Origin: Tachypleus tridentatus
Taxonomy: Eukaryota; Arthropoda; Merostomata; Xiphosura; Limulidae
Direction: 5' to 3'
NCBI RefSeq assembly: GCF_004210375.1
Contig: NC_134829.1
Span: forward strand, 56,598,107-56,662,106
Length of the DNA: 64,000 bases
Made by a program: the position numbers and the translations under genes. Shown in pieces: positions 1-11,037 of the stretch. Below the pieces are notes generated by a model that worked only from the letters and a program-made list of their open reading frames with translations, made no database searches and was not told the DNA's origin. How positions within the stretch are numbered: position 1 is the stretch's first letter; the number at the start of each line of letters is the position of its first letter.

Positions 1-260
1 TATTCTTGTCTGACAAAATATTACAATATGAATAACACTTATAAAGCATCCAAGGGCTTAAAGTCCAAAACGAGAATTTATGGTAACGAACTACTGAGTC
101 TCATGCTCAAAGTCCGGAGAGTTAACTTTTAGTCTACGCCCGATCAATGAAAATTATAAATATACTATTCTAATGTTTATGTGTAAGTGTGTGAGCACTT
201 TGGGTTGCTGTCTAATGGGTTCTCACAAACCCCGGCTGATGGGAAATGCAAGGAATTGTT

Positions 261-507
261 TTGTTTGTTTGTTTGTTTTGAATTTCGCACAAAGCTACTC
301 GAGCGCTATCTGTGCTAGCCATCCCTAATTCAGTAGTGTAAGACTAGAGGGAAGGCAACTAGTCATCACCGCCAACTCTTGGGCTACTCTTTTACCAACG
401 AATAGTGGGATTGACCGTCACATTATAACGCCCCCACAGCTGAAAGGGCGAGCATGTTTGACGCGACGAGGATGCGAACCCGCGACCCTCAGATTACGAG
501 TCGCACG
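261..507 (-). mobile_element. SINE-1 copy (tRNA-derived), with target duplication
   Basis: On the minus strand this reads as a tRNA-like head with a B box (GGGTTCGCATCC), a conserved body (GGCGGTGATGACTAG, CTAGTCTTACACTACTG) and a CAAA-rich tail. A 13-bp direct repeat, GCAAGGAATTGTT, flanks it at 248-260 and 508-520, so this is a clean retroposition event. It is slightly truncated at the tRNA head. In better copies the anticodon loop reads CTCGTAA, which suggests a tRNA-Thr(CGT) ancestor; that is an inference. Confidence 0.9.
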
Positions 508-520
508 GCAAGGAATTGTT

Positions 521-1211
521 GGGTGAGAGAAGTTGTTATACGAAAAAAAGTTTGAAAATAAAACATGAACACGTGCTGAAGAAATTTAGTGATCGAAATA
601 CAACTAAATTAAAGTAAAACTGTTACTGGAAATTAATAATAATAATAAAATAAACGCTCCAAACGTACCATATTATATTAGCAGTAACAAAGACGACTCG
701 GGCAATCTGGACTTTCTCTTTCTAATCTTAACAATCAGTTCTTTGGAAGAAGTTAGCATGGTTCTTAATATAAGACAGAAGCAGATATAAGCTTTGTCCA
801 TAAAGAAACCAAGAACGTTCACTGTCTTAGCTAAGTAGGCCAGTGACAAAGACTCAGGTAACACTGAGCACAAGAAGTGTTCCAAACAATATGAAATGGT
901 AATTATAACTCGCCTTTGCGTTAGAGACAACCGTGGTATAGCTGTGTTTCCAAATTATTAGTAGAGCATTTTTCTTCTTTTATATAGAGGAACCGAAACA
1001 AAAGCAGTATCTTCCTAAATCCATTAAACATAAAAGCAGAATATAGTAGTGAAATAGGAGAAAATAAATTTTATTTTAACGGAAAGTAGGTATCGTTTGC
1101 TATTCGAATAAAATAAAAATATTTAAAACAAAATAAATACTGCAATAAAAAATTCTGAAACAAATAAAGTGATGACAGATTTTAAATCTCTATTTACCAA
1201 CCAAGTTAAGA
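521..1211. other. No gene seen; AT-rich intergenic DNA
   Basis: Only short chance reading frames occur here. An 85-residue minus-strand frame at 673-930 has no recognisable domain and no sign of splicing context. No tandem repeat or transposon end was recognised. Confidence 0.6.
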
Positions 1212-1219
1212 CCATTGTA

Positions 1220-1492
1220 AGGTTTGTTCTGAATTTCGCGTAAATCTACTCGAGAGCTATCTGCGCTAACCGTCCCTACTTTAGCAGTGTAAGACTAGAG
1301 GGAAGGCAGCTAGTCATCACCACCCACCGCCAACTCTTGGGCTACTCTTTTCCAACTAATAGTGGGATTGACCGTCACATAATAACGCTCTTACGGCTGA
1401 AAGGGCGGGCATGTTTGATATGACGAAGATTCGAATCCGCGACCCTCACATTACGAGTCGAGTGCCTTAAACCACCCGACCATGCCTGTCCT
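1220..1492 (-). mobile_element. SINE-1 copy
   Basis: This is a full-length minus-strand copy of the dominant SINE, with the B-box region at about 1430-1440 and the tRNA head ending near 1490. The short direct repeat CCATTGTA at 1212-1219 and 1493-1500 is a plausible target duplication. The 75-residue frame at 1375-1602 is only a translation through this SINE. Confidence 0.88.
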
Positions 1493-1500
1493 CCATTGTA

Positions 1501-2042
1501 GGGATTGAAAGCCGTTTTAAAAGATATCCAGCTATGATCACTTGTCTTTGTGTTTTTAATTGCATCATTTATTTTCTGTCCGCAGAAATACCGCTGTGTC
1601 ACTGACGGGCATTTTGTTTTGGATACTTATTGTAATTCTACGAATAATCGATATCTACATTAAAGTGTTATTCTGTTTTTCTTGTTATTTGTTAGGTTAT
1701 ATGTATATGGAATGAATACCACATAAATAACCTTTCAGTACAGCAGTATCTCTGATAACTGAAACTTTTGCAAGAAAGAAAACCACAATAAGAAATGTTT
1801 AAAACGTAATCCTTACTTTGACTTACAAACTAGTGTATATGGCTACCAAAGTAAGGCTTAATATTTATGAAGTTGTGATTGTATTTTAATCTTGTTCCAC
1901 TAATTTGTGTAACAGGATACGTACTTCATTTTAAAATTAACAATTTTAATACCCTTGTTCATATGTTATACCTATATAAATTATATATTTTACCTTTAAA
2001 ACGTGTCTAGCTATCGATTCAGTAATATGTCTATTCACTTAG
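1501..2042. other. No gene seen
   Basis: AT-rich intergenic sequence without a recognisable protein, RNA or repeat. Confidence 0.55.
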
Positions 2043-2135
2043 ATCAATAGAAACTGGATTTCGATATCCGTGGTGGGCAGTGCACAGATAGCCTATTATG
2101 AAGCCTTTTGCTTAACTACAAACAAGCATTTATCA
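2043..2135 (+). mobile_element. SINE-2 fragment
   Basis: This is the 3' part of the second SINE family: a B-box-like segment (GGATTTCGATATCC), the family mark GTGGTGGGCAG, then ACAGATAGCCTATTATG. Compare the minus-strand copies at 7806, 14285 and 33600. The tRNA head is not recognisable. Confidence 0.6.
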
Positions 2136-2718
2136 CCGTCCGTTGGGTTGGATTGTTTTAAGAAGATATTTTAGTACGTGTATGATATGCTTACTATGTA
2201 TAAAAAAATCTGTATATATTTAACGAAATATTAAAAGCATTGCTAACACACAAGTCAAGTTCGCTGAATAAATCTTGTAGCGAAACTCTGAGTGTCTGGG
2301 GACTAGCTCCCCCTTCTTACGTGACCAGGTAGGTAAGTAGTATACTAAAACGTTTCTGTTTCAGAATTGTTATACTAGAAATGTTAGCAACATTTTAAGT
2401 GTATTATTATTATTAAACACTTTTAATGGTCAGTTTTTCGCTTACTACTCCAAAAGGTTTTTTTTTTTTTTCAGCGCCTGAATTATTTTTAAACCTCTTT
2501 GGTCCCTACTGAAGTAATGAATAGCAAATATATTGAGTTTTAGTTTGAATACTTCAAAGAAATAGACTACGGATTTACATAAAATTAAAATACGGTAAAA
2601 ATAACTTCCAGAAATGTATAAAATGGTTTCTTAGGAAGTTAAACAGTAAAAAAAACCAAAAAAAAAACTATCAGCAAAGGGGATTGGAAACTACAGGATG
2701 AGCTCTTTAAAATACTGT
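2136..2718. other. No gene seen
   Basis: AT-rich sequence with a poly-T run near 2459-2472. Nothing else was recognised. Confidence 0.5.
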
Positions 2719-2835
2719 CCCTCCCCTCATGGCTCACGACTTAACATCCTAAAATTAAGGGTTTGATACCTGCAATGGGCAGAGAATAGATAGCCCACTG
2801 TATAACTTTACACTTGACAGTTTTCCCCACATCAG
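2719..2835 (+). mobile_element. SINE-2 copy, decayed
   Basis: The head CATGGCTCACGACTTAACAT, a B-box-like GGGTTTGATACC and ATGGGCAGAGAATAGATAGC follow in the order seen in the other SINE-2 copies. Several substitutions mark it as old. Confidence 0.65.
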
Positions 2836-3389
2836 TAGAATACGAAAAGACGTAACTTACAAAATACAATTGATTTTATGTCTCTATAATTAGGTATTTA
2901 GTGATGGATTATTATCTGAACAAAGCATTTCGAATCAGATATATCTGAGTACTTGAACTTTGCCCTCTGAAATATCCAATTATTGTTTAACCACTATCAT
3001 ACACTGGAGATGACGGCTAATGCATGATGTATTGTTTAGGTGCGAGTGCGCGCGACATTCCATGTTTATTTTAGAACACATGTTCTAGCAGGTTTAGCAG
3101 GAAAAACAAATAATTTGTTAGTTCGTTGTTAAGCACAACGTTCTACAGCAGGGTCACCCTAATATAAGCTTTATAAAGTATTAAAGTTTGCCATTCATTT
3201 TTTCCCTTTCTATTTACAGAACCAACGTGAGATATTTTATGTGCTAAAGTATCATTTGGTGCGTTAAAATAATTAAACTATTATGATGTGTATAACATAT
3301 TTAAAATTATTTTTATCGCGTTTCCTTTAACCTAGTAAAGCAATATTCATAAATTTTCATTAATACCGATTCAGAATAATTTGTTTATG
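2836..3389. other. No gene seen
   Basis: AT-rich intergenic DNA. No ORF, repeat or RNA was recognised. Confidence 0.5.
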
Positions 3390-3785
3390 TGCAGTTAAGC
3401 ACAAAGGTACACAATAGGTTATCTGTGCTATGTCCACCATCGGCATCGAAACTCGTTTATTAACGTTGTAAGGGCCTGGTATGACCAGGTGGTTAAGGGA
3501 CTTGACTCGTAATCCGAGGGTCGCGGGTTCGAATGACCATCACACCAAATATGCTCGCCCTTTCTGCCGTGGGGGCGTTATAACGTAAGGGTCAATCCCA
3601 CTATCCGTTGGTAAAAGAGTACCTCAAGAATTGGCGGTAGGTAGTGATGACTAGCTGCCTTCCCTCTAGTCTTACATTGCTAAATTAGGGACAGTTAGCG
3701 CAGATAGCCCTCGTGTAGCTTTGCGCGAAATTCAAAAACAAACAAACGTTGTCAGTATGTTGACGTACTGCTGCGCCACGTATAG
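3390..3785 (-). mobile_element. SINE-2 copy interrupted by SINE-1
   Basis: The left part, 3390-3469, matches the minus-strand SINE-2 (AAGCACAAAGGTACACAATA, then GGCATCGAAACTCG). The right part resumes at 3745 with AACGTTGTCAGTATGTTGAC and ends near TGCTGCGCCACG. The SINE-1 copy at 3470-3744 splits it, and the inserted element duplicated AACGTTGT from the SINE-2 itself. Confidence 0.75.
3470..3744 (+). mobile_element. SINE-1 copy nested in SINE-2
   Basis: This is a full-length plus-strand copy. It has the tRNA head GGCCTGGTATGACCAGGTGG, an anticodon-like CTCGTAA loop, the B-box GGGTTCGAATG (one mismatch), and ends in CAAAAACAAAC. The target duplication AACGTTGT lies at 3462-3469 and 3745-3752. 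It is clearly younger than the SINE-2 that it interrupts. Confidence 0.92.
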
Positions 3786-4159
3786 GCCTATATACAATAC
3801 AACATTGAGTTCCTTCTGTGTTATAAATATACAGGGGAAGATCAAGGCATGTAGCATTGTGAACATGTGACTGTCAGCTATTCGATTACACGAATCGTTT
3901 TTCATGTTGTTTTAACTAACTGTTTTGAACAGCTATTTTGATTTTGTTTTTATATTCCAAAGCAATCTCTAAAATCCCATGAATTTTAAATTAATTTACT
4001 GAATTGGTGCGTCGCTTGTAGAATGTTCATGTGTTTATAGAATGAAGAAATAGGTAAACAGACGTATTAAACCGTGGGGGTATTTTTGAAACAAAGAATA
4101 CGTCAACAGTTGCAAAAAACTATTAAACGGCACTTGATGTCTCGTGTGTTATTTATATA
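3786..4159. other. No gene seen
   Basis: Intergenic AT-rich DNA with nothing recognisable. Confidence 0.5.
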
Positions 4160-4425
4160 ACACATGATAAAAGCCTCAAGTTACAGCTATGCAATTTTTA
4201 TACAATATGTATATCACACGGTACATTATAAACCTGCCAGTGGTGCCATAAAAGCTCCAAGTTACAATACGCTATTGTTTTAGAATATATATAACATGTT
4301 ATGTTATAAATCTACCAGTGGTACCATAAAAGCTCCAAGCTACAGTATGCAATTGTTGTAGAATGTTGTGTTATAAAATTGCTAGTGGTATCATGAACTC
4401 CACAAGTTACATTTGCGCTGTTGTT
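4160..4425. repeat. Degenerate tandem repeat, about 80-bp period, 3+ copies
   Basis: CATAAAAGCTCCAAG recurs near 4247 and 4325, with a related GATAAAAGCCTCAAG near 4166. Between them GTTATAAA, CCAGTGGT and TATGCAATT recur at matching offsets. The copies are well diverged, so the array is old. Confidence 0.7.
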
Positions 4426-4654
4426 GCTCGCCTTGTGAGTCTATGATGTAATGATGCTGGAAAGGCCAAAATTTACTTCTTGTGTTTAATTGCCTGTGTA
4501 TAACCACTGGTAGGTTATACGTATTACAAAATACATGTAATGACGAATAAAACTGCGTTTATCACACGTGGTCAAGGGATACACGAGCTTGAATGCACGT
4601 TTTGGGACTAGTTATCACAAAACAAAGATTTTCGCACTTTAGGGTTTTGGATGT

Positions 4655-4830
4655 TTCATACGAATGGCTGTCAAATACCTCTATTCGATAAGTAAAGAGT
4701 AGCCCAAGTGTTGGCGGTAGATGTTATTGACCAGCTGCCTTCCCTTTAGTCTGTCATTTCAAAATTAAGACATCTATTCCCAGATAGCTCTTATCTACCC
4801 TTCCGATAACTTTTGGAACAAACAAAGACA
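4655..4830 (+). mobile_element. SINE-1 body fragment, decayed
   Basis: GTAAAGAGTAGCCCAAG, GTTGGCGGTAGATG, CAGCTGCCTTCCCTTTAGTC and a terminal AACAAACAAAG match the SINE-1 body in order. The tRNA head is missing or unrecognisable. Confidence 0.75.
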
Positions 4831-6314
4831 ACACGACTAGAAATGTACAATACCAGACAGAACTGTCCAAAGTCTACTATTTAGATTTGTGATACAATAG
4901 TCTTAAGCACCGTTCTTCCTTACCTAAAACCAATGGACATATAAACTATGAAAAATCCGTTTTTAACAATTTGTCTGAACTCTGTAAGTGAGATATAGGA
5001 ATATTCGATCTTCTGTGTTGTCCATGGTGAGTTACTTAAGGTATATGTGTCATTCTCGTGCACCATACTGCGGGTGTGACTAAAATTAACGTCTAATTAC
5101 CTGGATCAAATTGTGTGAACAGTTGTTGTCTCGTGGGACGGTTGCGTGTCTGTTTGTTCCACAATTTGGACAACACCTTCTTCAATGACATGTTTGGAAA
5201 AAGCCAATAATTTATCTGCGTGGACGTCAATCAATAAAAAGTCCTGACCAACACGCAACTAATGATAAGTAACAGTTATAACACTCGTGTCTCAAACTTG
5301 CCTCACCCAGCTAAACCTAACATGCTCATGTGTGGAAACACCGTCAATCTTCTAACTTTGTTTTTGTTTAATATTTGGCTATTTACACATTTCTGGTTCT
5401 CAATCCAGTTTGGCTTTATATTCGTAATAGAAATACCTTAAACAAAATTTAGTTTACTAACTGATATATGTATAAAGGTTGTGTACTCGCTTGTGTTTTA
5501 CTGTATTCTTTTTCTGGTGAAATTTTTTGGGGTTTCTTGACTTTAATTTGTAACATATATGTATTCCCCATTTTCTGAACTTAATAATGTTATTCTCCAA
5601 TGATATTTCTTGTATAAACAGCCTAGGCCTATTTCCTGTATCTGTGCGTGTAACTAGCTGTTACAATAAACAAACTCGACAAAAAAACATAAAAAGCCCA
5701 ATCGTATCTAGTACACCATATTGGTTCAATCAAAAACAAAAAAACACAGCCTTATTCTCTTCTCCCTGGTGTTAGAAAGTGAAGTAATCATTTTGGGCAC
5801 CCTAAGAGGATTACAGGAAATAGAAGGGGAGAAAAAGCTGTCATGTTCCATATGTAAATCGTGTCTCGTATGTTGTATTCGAAGAAACGCCATGTAATAT
5901 TAGTATACTTCTGATACATTCCGTTCTACTATGACTTTATATCGGATGTCACATAACTTATTGATTAATATATTAAAATTTATTTCAATATAACTTTACC
6001 AGTCTTCTTATTTATTTGTTTCTAGAAAGAAAACCACAGACATTCCGAATCACTCTAAAATAAACAATCAAGTCACATCCAGCAAAGGTTTTATCTTCTT
6101 TAATATCAGTTTTCAGATCAAGTAGCTTATGTCAGATTTTCGGTTCTTTTGAAACTATTAGAATTGAAAAATAAGAAAGTTTATGTCTTTTTTTTTTAAT
6201 CTCTTTTCCAAGGTAGACAAAATAAGGCGCTCTTAGAAGAACTTCTTCGACACATGTTCCAGTAAAAGCTCTAATCCAATATATTGAAGAGTTATTTCTT
6301 TTTCTATGACTAGG
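4831..6314. other. No gene seen
   Basis: A 1.5-kb AT-rich stretch. The 62-residue frame at 5587-5775 has no domain, no conserved composition and no neighbours, and I regard it as chance. No repeat was recognised. Confidence 0.5.
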
Positions 6315-7075
6315 CAGTAAATAAAGTTATACGATGTTGTATAATTATCACTAAGGTTATACAATTATAAAATAAAGTTATGCTGTTATCGATAAGGCTA
6401 TATATTTTTAAAAAATACCGTTATAGGATTACCAGTCAGGTTATATAATTATCCGTAAGATTATATAATTACCAATAAAGTTATTTGATTGTCACTTATG
6501 TTATATAAATACCAATAAGGTTATGTGATTGTCGCTAATGTTATATAAGTACCAATAAGGTTATGTGATTGTCGCTAATGTTATATAAATACCAATAAGG
6601 TTATGTGATTGTCACTAATGTTATATAATTACCAATAAGGTTATGTGATTGTCAGTAATATTATATAAATACCAATAAGGTTATGTGATTGTCGCTAATA
6701 TTATATAAATACCAATAAGGTTATGTGATTGTCGCTAATGTTATATAAATACCAAGAAGGTTATGTGATTGTCGCTAATATTATATAAATACCAATAAGT
6801 TTATGTGATTGTCGCTAATGTTATATAAATACCAATAAGGTTATGTGATTGTCACTAATGTTATATAAATACCAATAAGGTTATGTGATTGTCACTAATG
6901 TTATATAAGTACCAATAAGGTTATGTGATTGCCAGAAAGGCTGCGTGAATATCAATAAGGTTATGTAATTACCAATAAAGTTAAGTGATTGTCTTTAAGG
7001 TTATCTAATTAAAATTCATATTATGTGACTGCCAACAAGGTTATGTGATTGTAAGTAAGGTTATATAATTATCAA
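6315..7075. repeat. Minisatellite, 40-bp period (20-bp half-units)
   Basis: TTATATAAATACCAATAAGG alternates with TTATGTGATTGTCGCTAATG, giving a 40-bp unit that falls almost exactly in register over 6481-6900. Each 20-bp half starts with TTAT, so the 40-mer probably arose from a 20-mer. Both edges are more degenerate than the centre. Confidence 0.95.
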
Positions 7076-7805
7076 TAAAAATCCAAGTTGAGGTTTGCAA
7101 GTTTCATCGGTAGGTGGAAAAAATATTTTTTTTCAATAACCTCTGGCCTGATAAAGCTATTTACGGAGATTAAAAGCAATAATTAATGAACTAATTGAAT
7201 AAATTAGTAGAAATACGCAATAAAGGTAAGAAGGTTAGATTGTATTAATCAGTCGAGTTGCTGAAGTCTTAAGAGCGTCCCGAAACACCTCGAGTTTTCC
7301 CAAACCTTTTGTCCAAGCTAATAATGGAAGACAATCATTACGAGTATGATATACGTACGTTAAGAAAGATAAATACACACAGAGAGAGAGACACACACAC
7401 ATATATGTATATTTATTTGTATTAACTTCTTATTAACCAGTACTTCAGCAATATTTGTTATCACAATTTAAAGATTTTTGAAAGAAGTGAAAGTGATTTT
7501 TTTGTTTGATTTTGACGCTGTTCATGTTCGTTTCACAATTAGGGCGTCGGTTTGAAACGTGGGGCTCTGGATATATCTCGTACTTCTGTGAACACAGAGG
7601 AACTTGGAAGATTGTTGCTAAACACCCCCCACCCACCCACACACACCTATACATTACTGGAAACAACCTGAATCCTTCATTCGAAAGGGTTGTCTTGGAA
7701 GGTATGTAATTTTGTTGTCTATACCAGTAGACCGTTCATATTGATCAAAAGGTTAACCTGTAATGCTTAGATTTTTATCCCAAGAGACTTGATGCTGAAC
7801 TATAT
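7076..7805. other. No gene seen; short AG/AC microsatellite inside
   Basis: A dinucleotide tract (AG then AC then AT) lies at about 7377-7412. The overlapping small frames on both strands at 7445-7709 lack any recognisable domain. Nothing else is supported. Confidence 0.5.
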
Positions 7806-7925
7806 TACATAGCTTTGTCACAAAGCTACATAGTGGGTTATATGTGCTGTGCCCATCACGGGTATCGAAATCCGCCTTCTAGCGATACAAGTCTTCAGGA
7901 TAATCAGTGAACCACTGGGGGGGGG
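7806..7925 (-). mobile_element. SINE-2 copy
   Basis: CACAAAGCTACATAGTGGGT, GTGCTGTGCCCATCACGGGT, ATCGAAATCC and GTGAACCACTGGGGG follow the minus-strand SINE-2 order. It ends in a G run. Confidence 0.78.
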
Positions 7926-7938
7926 AGTGTCGGTTTAG

Positions 7939-8187
7939 TCTGTTATGAATTTTGCAAAAAGCTACACGAGGGTTATATGTGCTAGTCGTCCCTAATTTAG
8001 CAGTGTAAGACTAGAGACACGACAGCTAGTAATCACCACTCACCGCCAACTCTTGGGCTACTCTTTTACCAACAAATAGTGGGACATTTTAATGCCTCAA
8101 CGGCTGAAAGGGCGAACAAGTTTTGTAGGACAGGAATTTGGACCCGCAAATTGTGAGGCGAGCCCCACAACCATCTGGCCATTTCGT
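7939..8187 (-). mobile_element. SINE-1 copy
   Basis: Full body on the minus strand, including CCTAATTTAGCAGTGTAAGA and CCGCCAACTCTTGGGCTACT. The tRNA head is diverged, with a B-box remnant near 8140. The copy lies directly next to a SINE-2. Confidence 0.85.
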
Positions 8188-9374
8188 CACATAAGAATCT
8201 AAGATCTATGAAGTTGAAAACATGGGTATTATTTCTAACAACTGCTGAATATCGACAGGTAAAAAAACTGAAACTGAACATATGTATATTTACATCTGTA
8301 GCCGTGTAGAGATGCTGACATATATTCTGATAGCTATAAGTAATTAATTATATAATCAGAAACAGGCTTACACAGCAGTTGCATTTCGCTTAAAGAATTC
8401 AAAAGGATGATTTATACGAACTTTAATTTCCCTAGAGCTTTTTTGCCGCTGAAACAATTTACGACGTTCTGTGGAATGTATTTCGTTAAAATACATGTAC
8501 CTCGAATGTTGGTGACGAATGTTTTTCAGACCTCAAGATTAGATAATCAGTTTCTCTAGGAAGTAACGGATAATGAAAACCTGTAAAGAAAATGCTAAAC
8601 AACTTTATCGAGAGTTAGTAAAGTTCTAAGCGTTTCTGCCTGCTTTATCTGGTGTGAATTACATGACATGTTACTGAGAAAAGATAAGTCTCTTTATGCA
8701 TGTGTTAAGATGTGTGTGGAAACTGGATAGGGAAGAAGTATTGAAACATTACACGATTAATTTATTTTAGGGAATGAGTGTTAAAATGAAACAAAGTAAT
8801 ATTTTATGCACAATATGAATAAATTAAATTTGATGTTAAAAGGTGAATATAACAGTTAAAACAATGTCGTGGTAGTTCTATCTTTCATCACCAGAGCACC
8901 CAACAAGAACAACAAAGGCTGAACTGATTCTATAGGTATTTCAATAATATCTTTAAATTATTTTGTTTTTTAAGACTCATAACGTATGTAAATTAACGTT
9001 TAGAATTATACATGGCTGTCTTGTACGTTAAGAATAATTTTGTTTTTTGCGAGCTTTCCCGAATAAAAGTATTTTAAAGTACAGAACAGTTTTCTCACGC
9101 AAAGAGTAAAAACTCATGTATATTTATCACAAATTACGAGTATCTAAAAAGCAGAAATTGCTTCTGTCGTTTTAAAATCTTAAGTAAAAGAGACAATAAA
9201 ATGGTTAAAGCTTCCAGCAAGTAAGCGAGCGATTTTTATAACTTCTAGTAATCTACTATTCATAGTGAAATATAACTTATAATATAGCACAGTTTAAAGT
9301 TCTATGTTCTGGCGGACAATCAAATGTTTATTATTTACTGTAAACTTGGTGTTATTCATATCAGAAAATGATGT
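8188..9374. other. No gene seen
   Basis: AT-rich intergenic DNA. No ORF above noise, RNA or repeat was recognised. Confidence 0.5.
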
Positions 9375-9915
9375 TTAACTGGTGTTCTCTACTGTAGTAA
9401 CTGATGTATCAATTGTGGTAACTGATGCATTTTACTATAGTACCTGACGTTACCTGCTCTGGTAACTGATACATCTAGTGTTGTAGCTAACGCTATGTAT
9501 TTTGACAAGTGATGTATCAACCGTTGTAGCTGACGTTCTGTGTTGTGGTAACTGATGTATCTGCTGTTGTAGCTGACGTTCTGTATCGTAGTAACTGATG
9601 TATCTACTCTTGTAGCTGATGTTCTGTGTACGGTAACTAATGATATTTACTTTGATAGCTGTTGTTACGTATTGTGTAACTAATGATATTTACTTTGATA
9701 GCTGATGTTACGTATTGGGTAACTAATGATATTTACTTTGATAGGTGATGTTACGTATTGGGTAACTAATGATATTTACTTTGATAGCTGATGTTACGTA
9801 TTGTGTAACTAATGATATTTACTTTGATTGCTGTTGTTACGTATTGGGTAACTAATGGTATTTAATTTGATAGCTGATGTTATTTTGTGAGTTAACTGAT
9901 ATATCTTTTATGGTA
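9375..9915. repeat. Minisatellite, 43-bp period
   Basis: TAATGATATTTACTTTGATA recurs with starts 43 bp apart between 9640 and 9880. The left half carries an older, more diverged variant (TAACTGATGTATC plus TTGTAGCTGACGTTCTG). The gradient suggests the right end is the more recently amplified part. Confidence 0.9.
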
Positions 9916-9934
9916 ACTGCACTGTTGGTTCATC

Positions 9935-10165
9935 GAATCTCGTATTAAACCACTAGAGGTCTATATGTGCTAACTTTACCTAGTTTTAAAGTGATATATT
10001 AGAAGGAAAGCAGTTATTACACACAAAATTTCGAGCTATTCTCTTATCAAAGAACTGCGGAATAAATCACTTAATTATAGCGTTTCTACGGCTGAAATGA
10101 AGAGCATATTCGGTGGCGATTTGGACCGATGAGTTGAGTGTTCTAATCAATATACCTACTGCATA
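9935..10165 (-). mobile_element. SINE-1 copy, strongly decayed
   Basis: The order of landmarks fits SINE-1 on the minus strand: CACTAGAGGTCTATATGTGC, GGAAAGCAGTTATTAC, CGAGCTATTCTCTTATCAAA, TTTCTACGGCTGAAATGAAG, GCATATTCGGTGGCG. Identity is low and no target duplication is visible. Confidence 0.6.
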
Positions 10166-11037
10166 AGTAGTGCTATCTATCCACTGTAAATATTTGTGTT
10201 ATAAGAGAGTTTATTGTTATGATATAAAAGACTGTTCAGTGAAGATATTATTAATTAGCTTATTTTGTGAATGAATATTATATTATAAAATAGTTAAAAG
10301 CAGATGATTATTGGAAGTTGTGAATGTAACTTACTGATGTCGAGAATATAGCAAACAAACGATTGAATAATAAACACATAAATAGTGTGAGATGAGCGGT
10401 AACGACAGAAAGACAATAGCAGAAGGAAATAATCACAGTCAAGGCGTGAAGTTAACTGCCGTAGAAATGAAGGCCTAACGACTAGGCCTAACGATTAATA
10501 TGTTAAAGTAAAATTAACAGCAGAAAAGAAGAAGAATATTTTTCCGTCTAGTCGTTATTTTAAAGTAACTGAATCAGTTTGAGTGGATTTTGACAGAAGG
10601 AACAGCGGATGTCTCGAGACAGAGAAGAACAAACTGTTACCGGGTGAACAGAATACTACTGCGGTAACTCGGGCCACAGTTGTAAGTGAATTATATACAG
10701 AATGCTTGTGTGATAGTAATGAAGAAAAATTGTTCGGCTAATCAACCGATATATTAAAGCAACTGAGTAGGCCTAAATGTACAGAAAAACGAAAACTATG
10801 TACAGTGTTTATGAATTACCTATAATCTCTGTAGTGTGAATAGTTTTCTGTACATACGTTTAACTTGTTTGAATATATATATATTATATTGAATTCAAGT
10901 AGAGTGTACACTATTTGTTTATCGCTATTAAGTCACAGACACCTACTATAGAAGAATCCTAAGCCTAAAAACAACATAATATATACTTATACTATTAAGA
11001 AGTATGAGCAAAAAATGTTAATTGACAATTAGCGAAT
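10166..11037. other. No gene seen
   Basis: Slightly more complex sequence at 10380-10700, including a repeated GGCCTAACGA near 10475, but without a supported ORF or domain. AT-rich palindromic sequence lies around 10870-10900. Confidence 0.45.

Noticed and set aside
3472-3545. Apparent tRNA genes with B boxes (also at 15,300, 32,100, 44,400 and 45,400)
   Set aside because: Each continues into the SINE-1 body and tail; the cloverleaf stems are not all preserved, so these are SINE heads, not tRNA genes.
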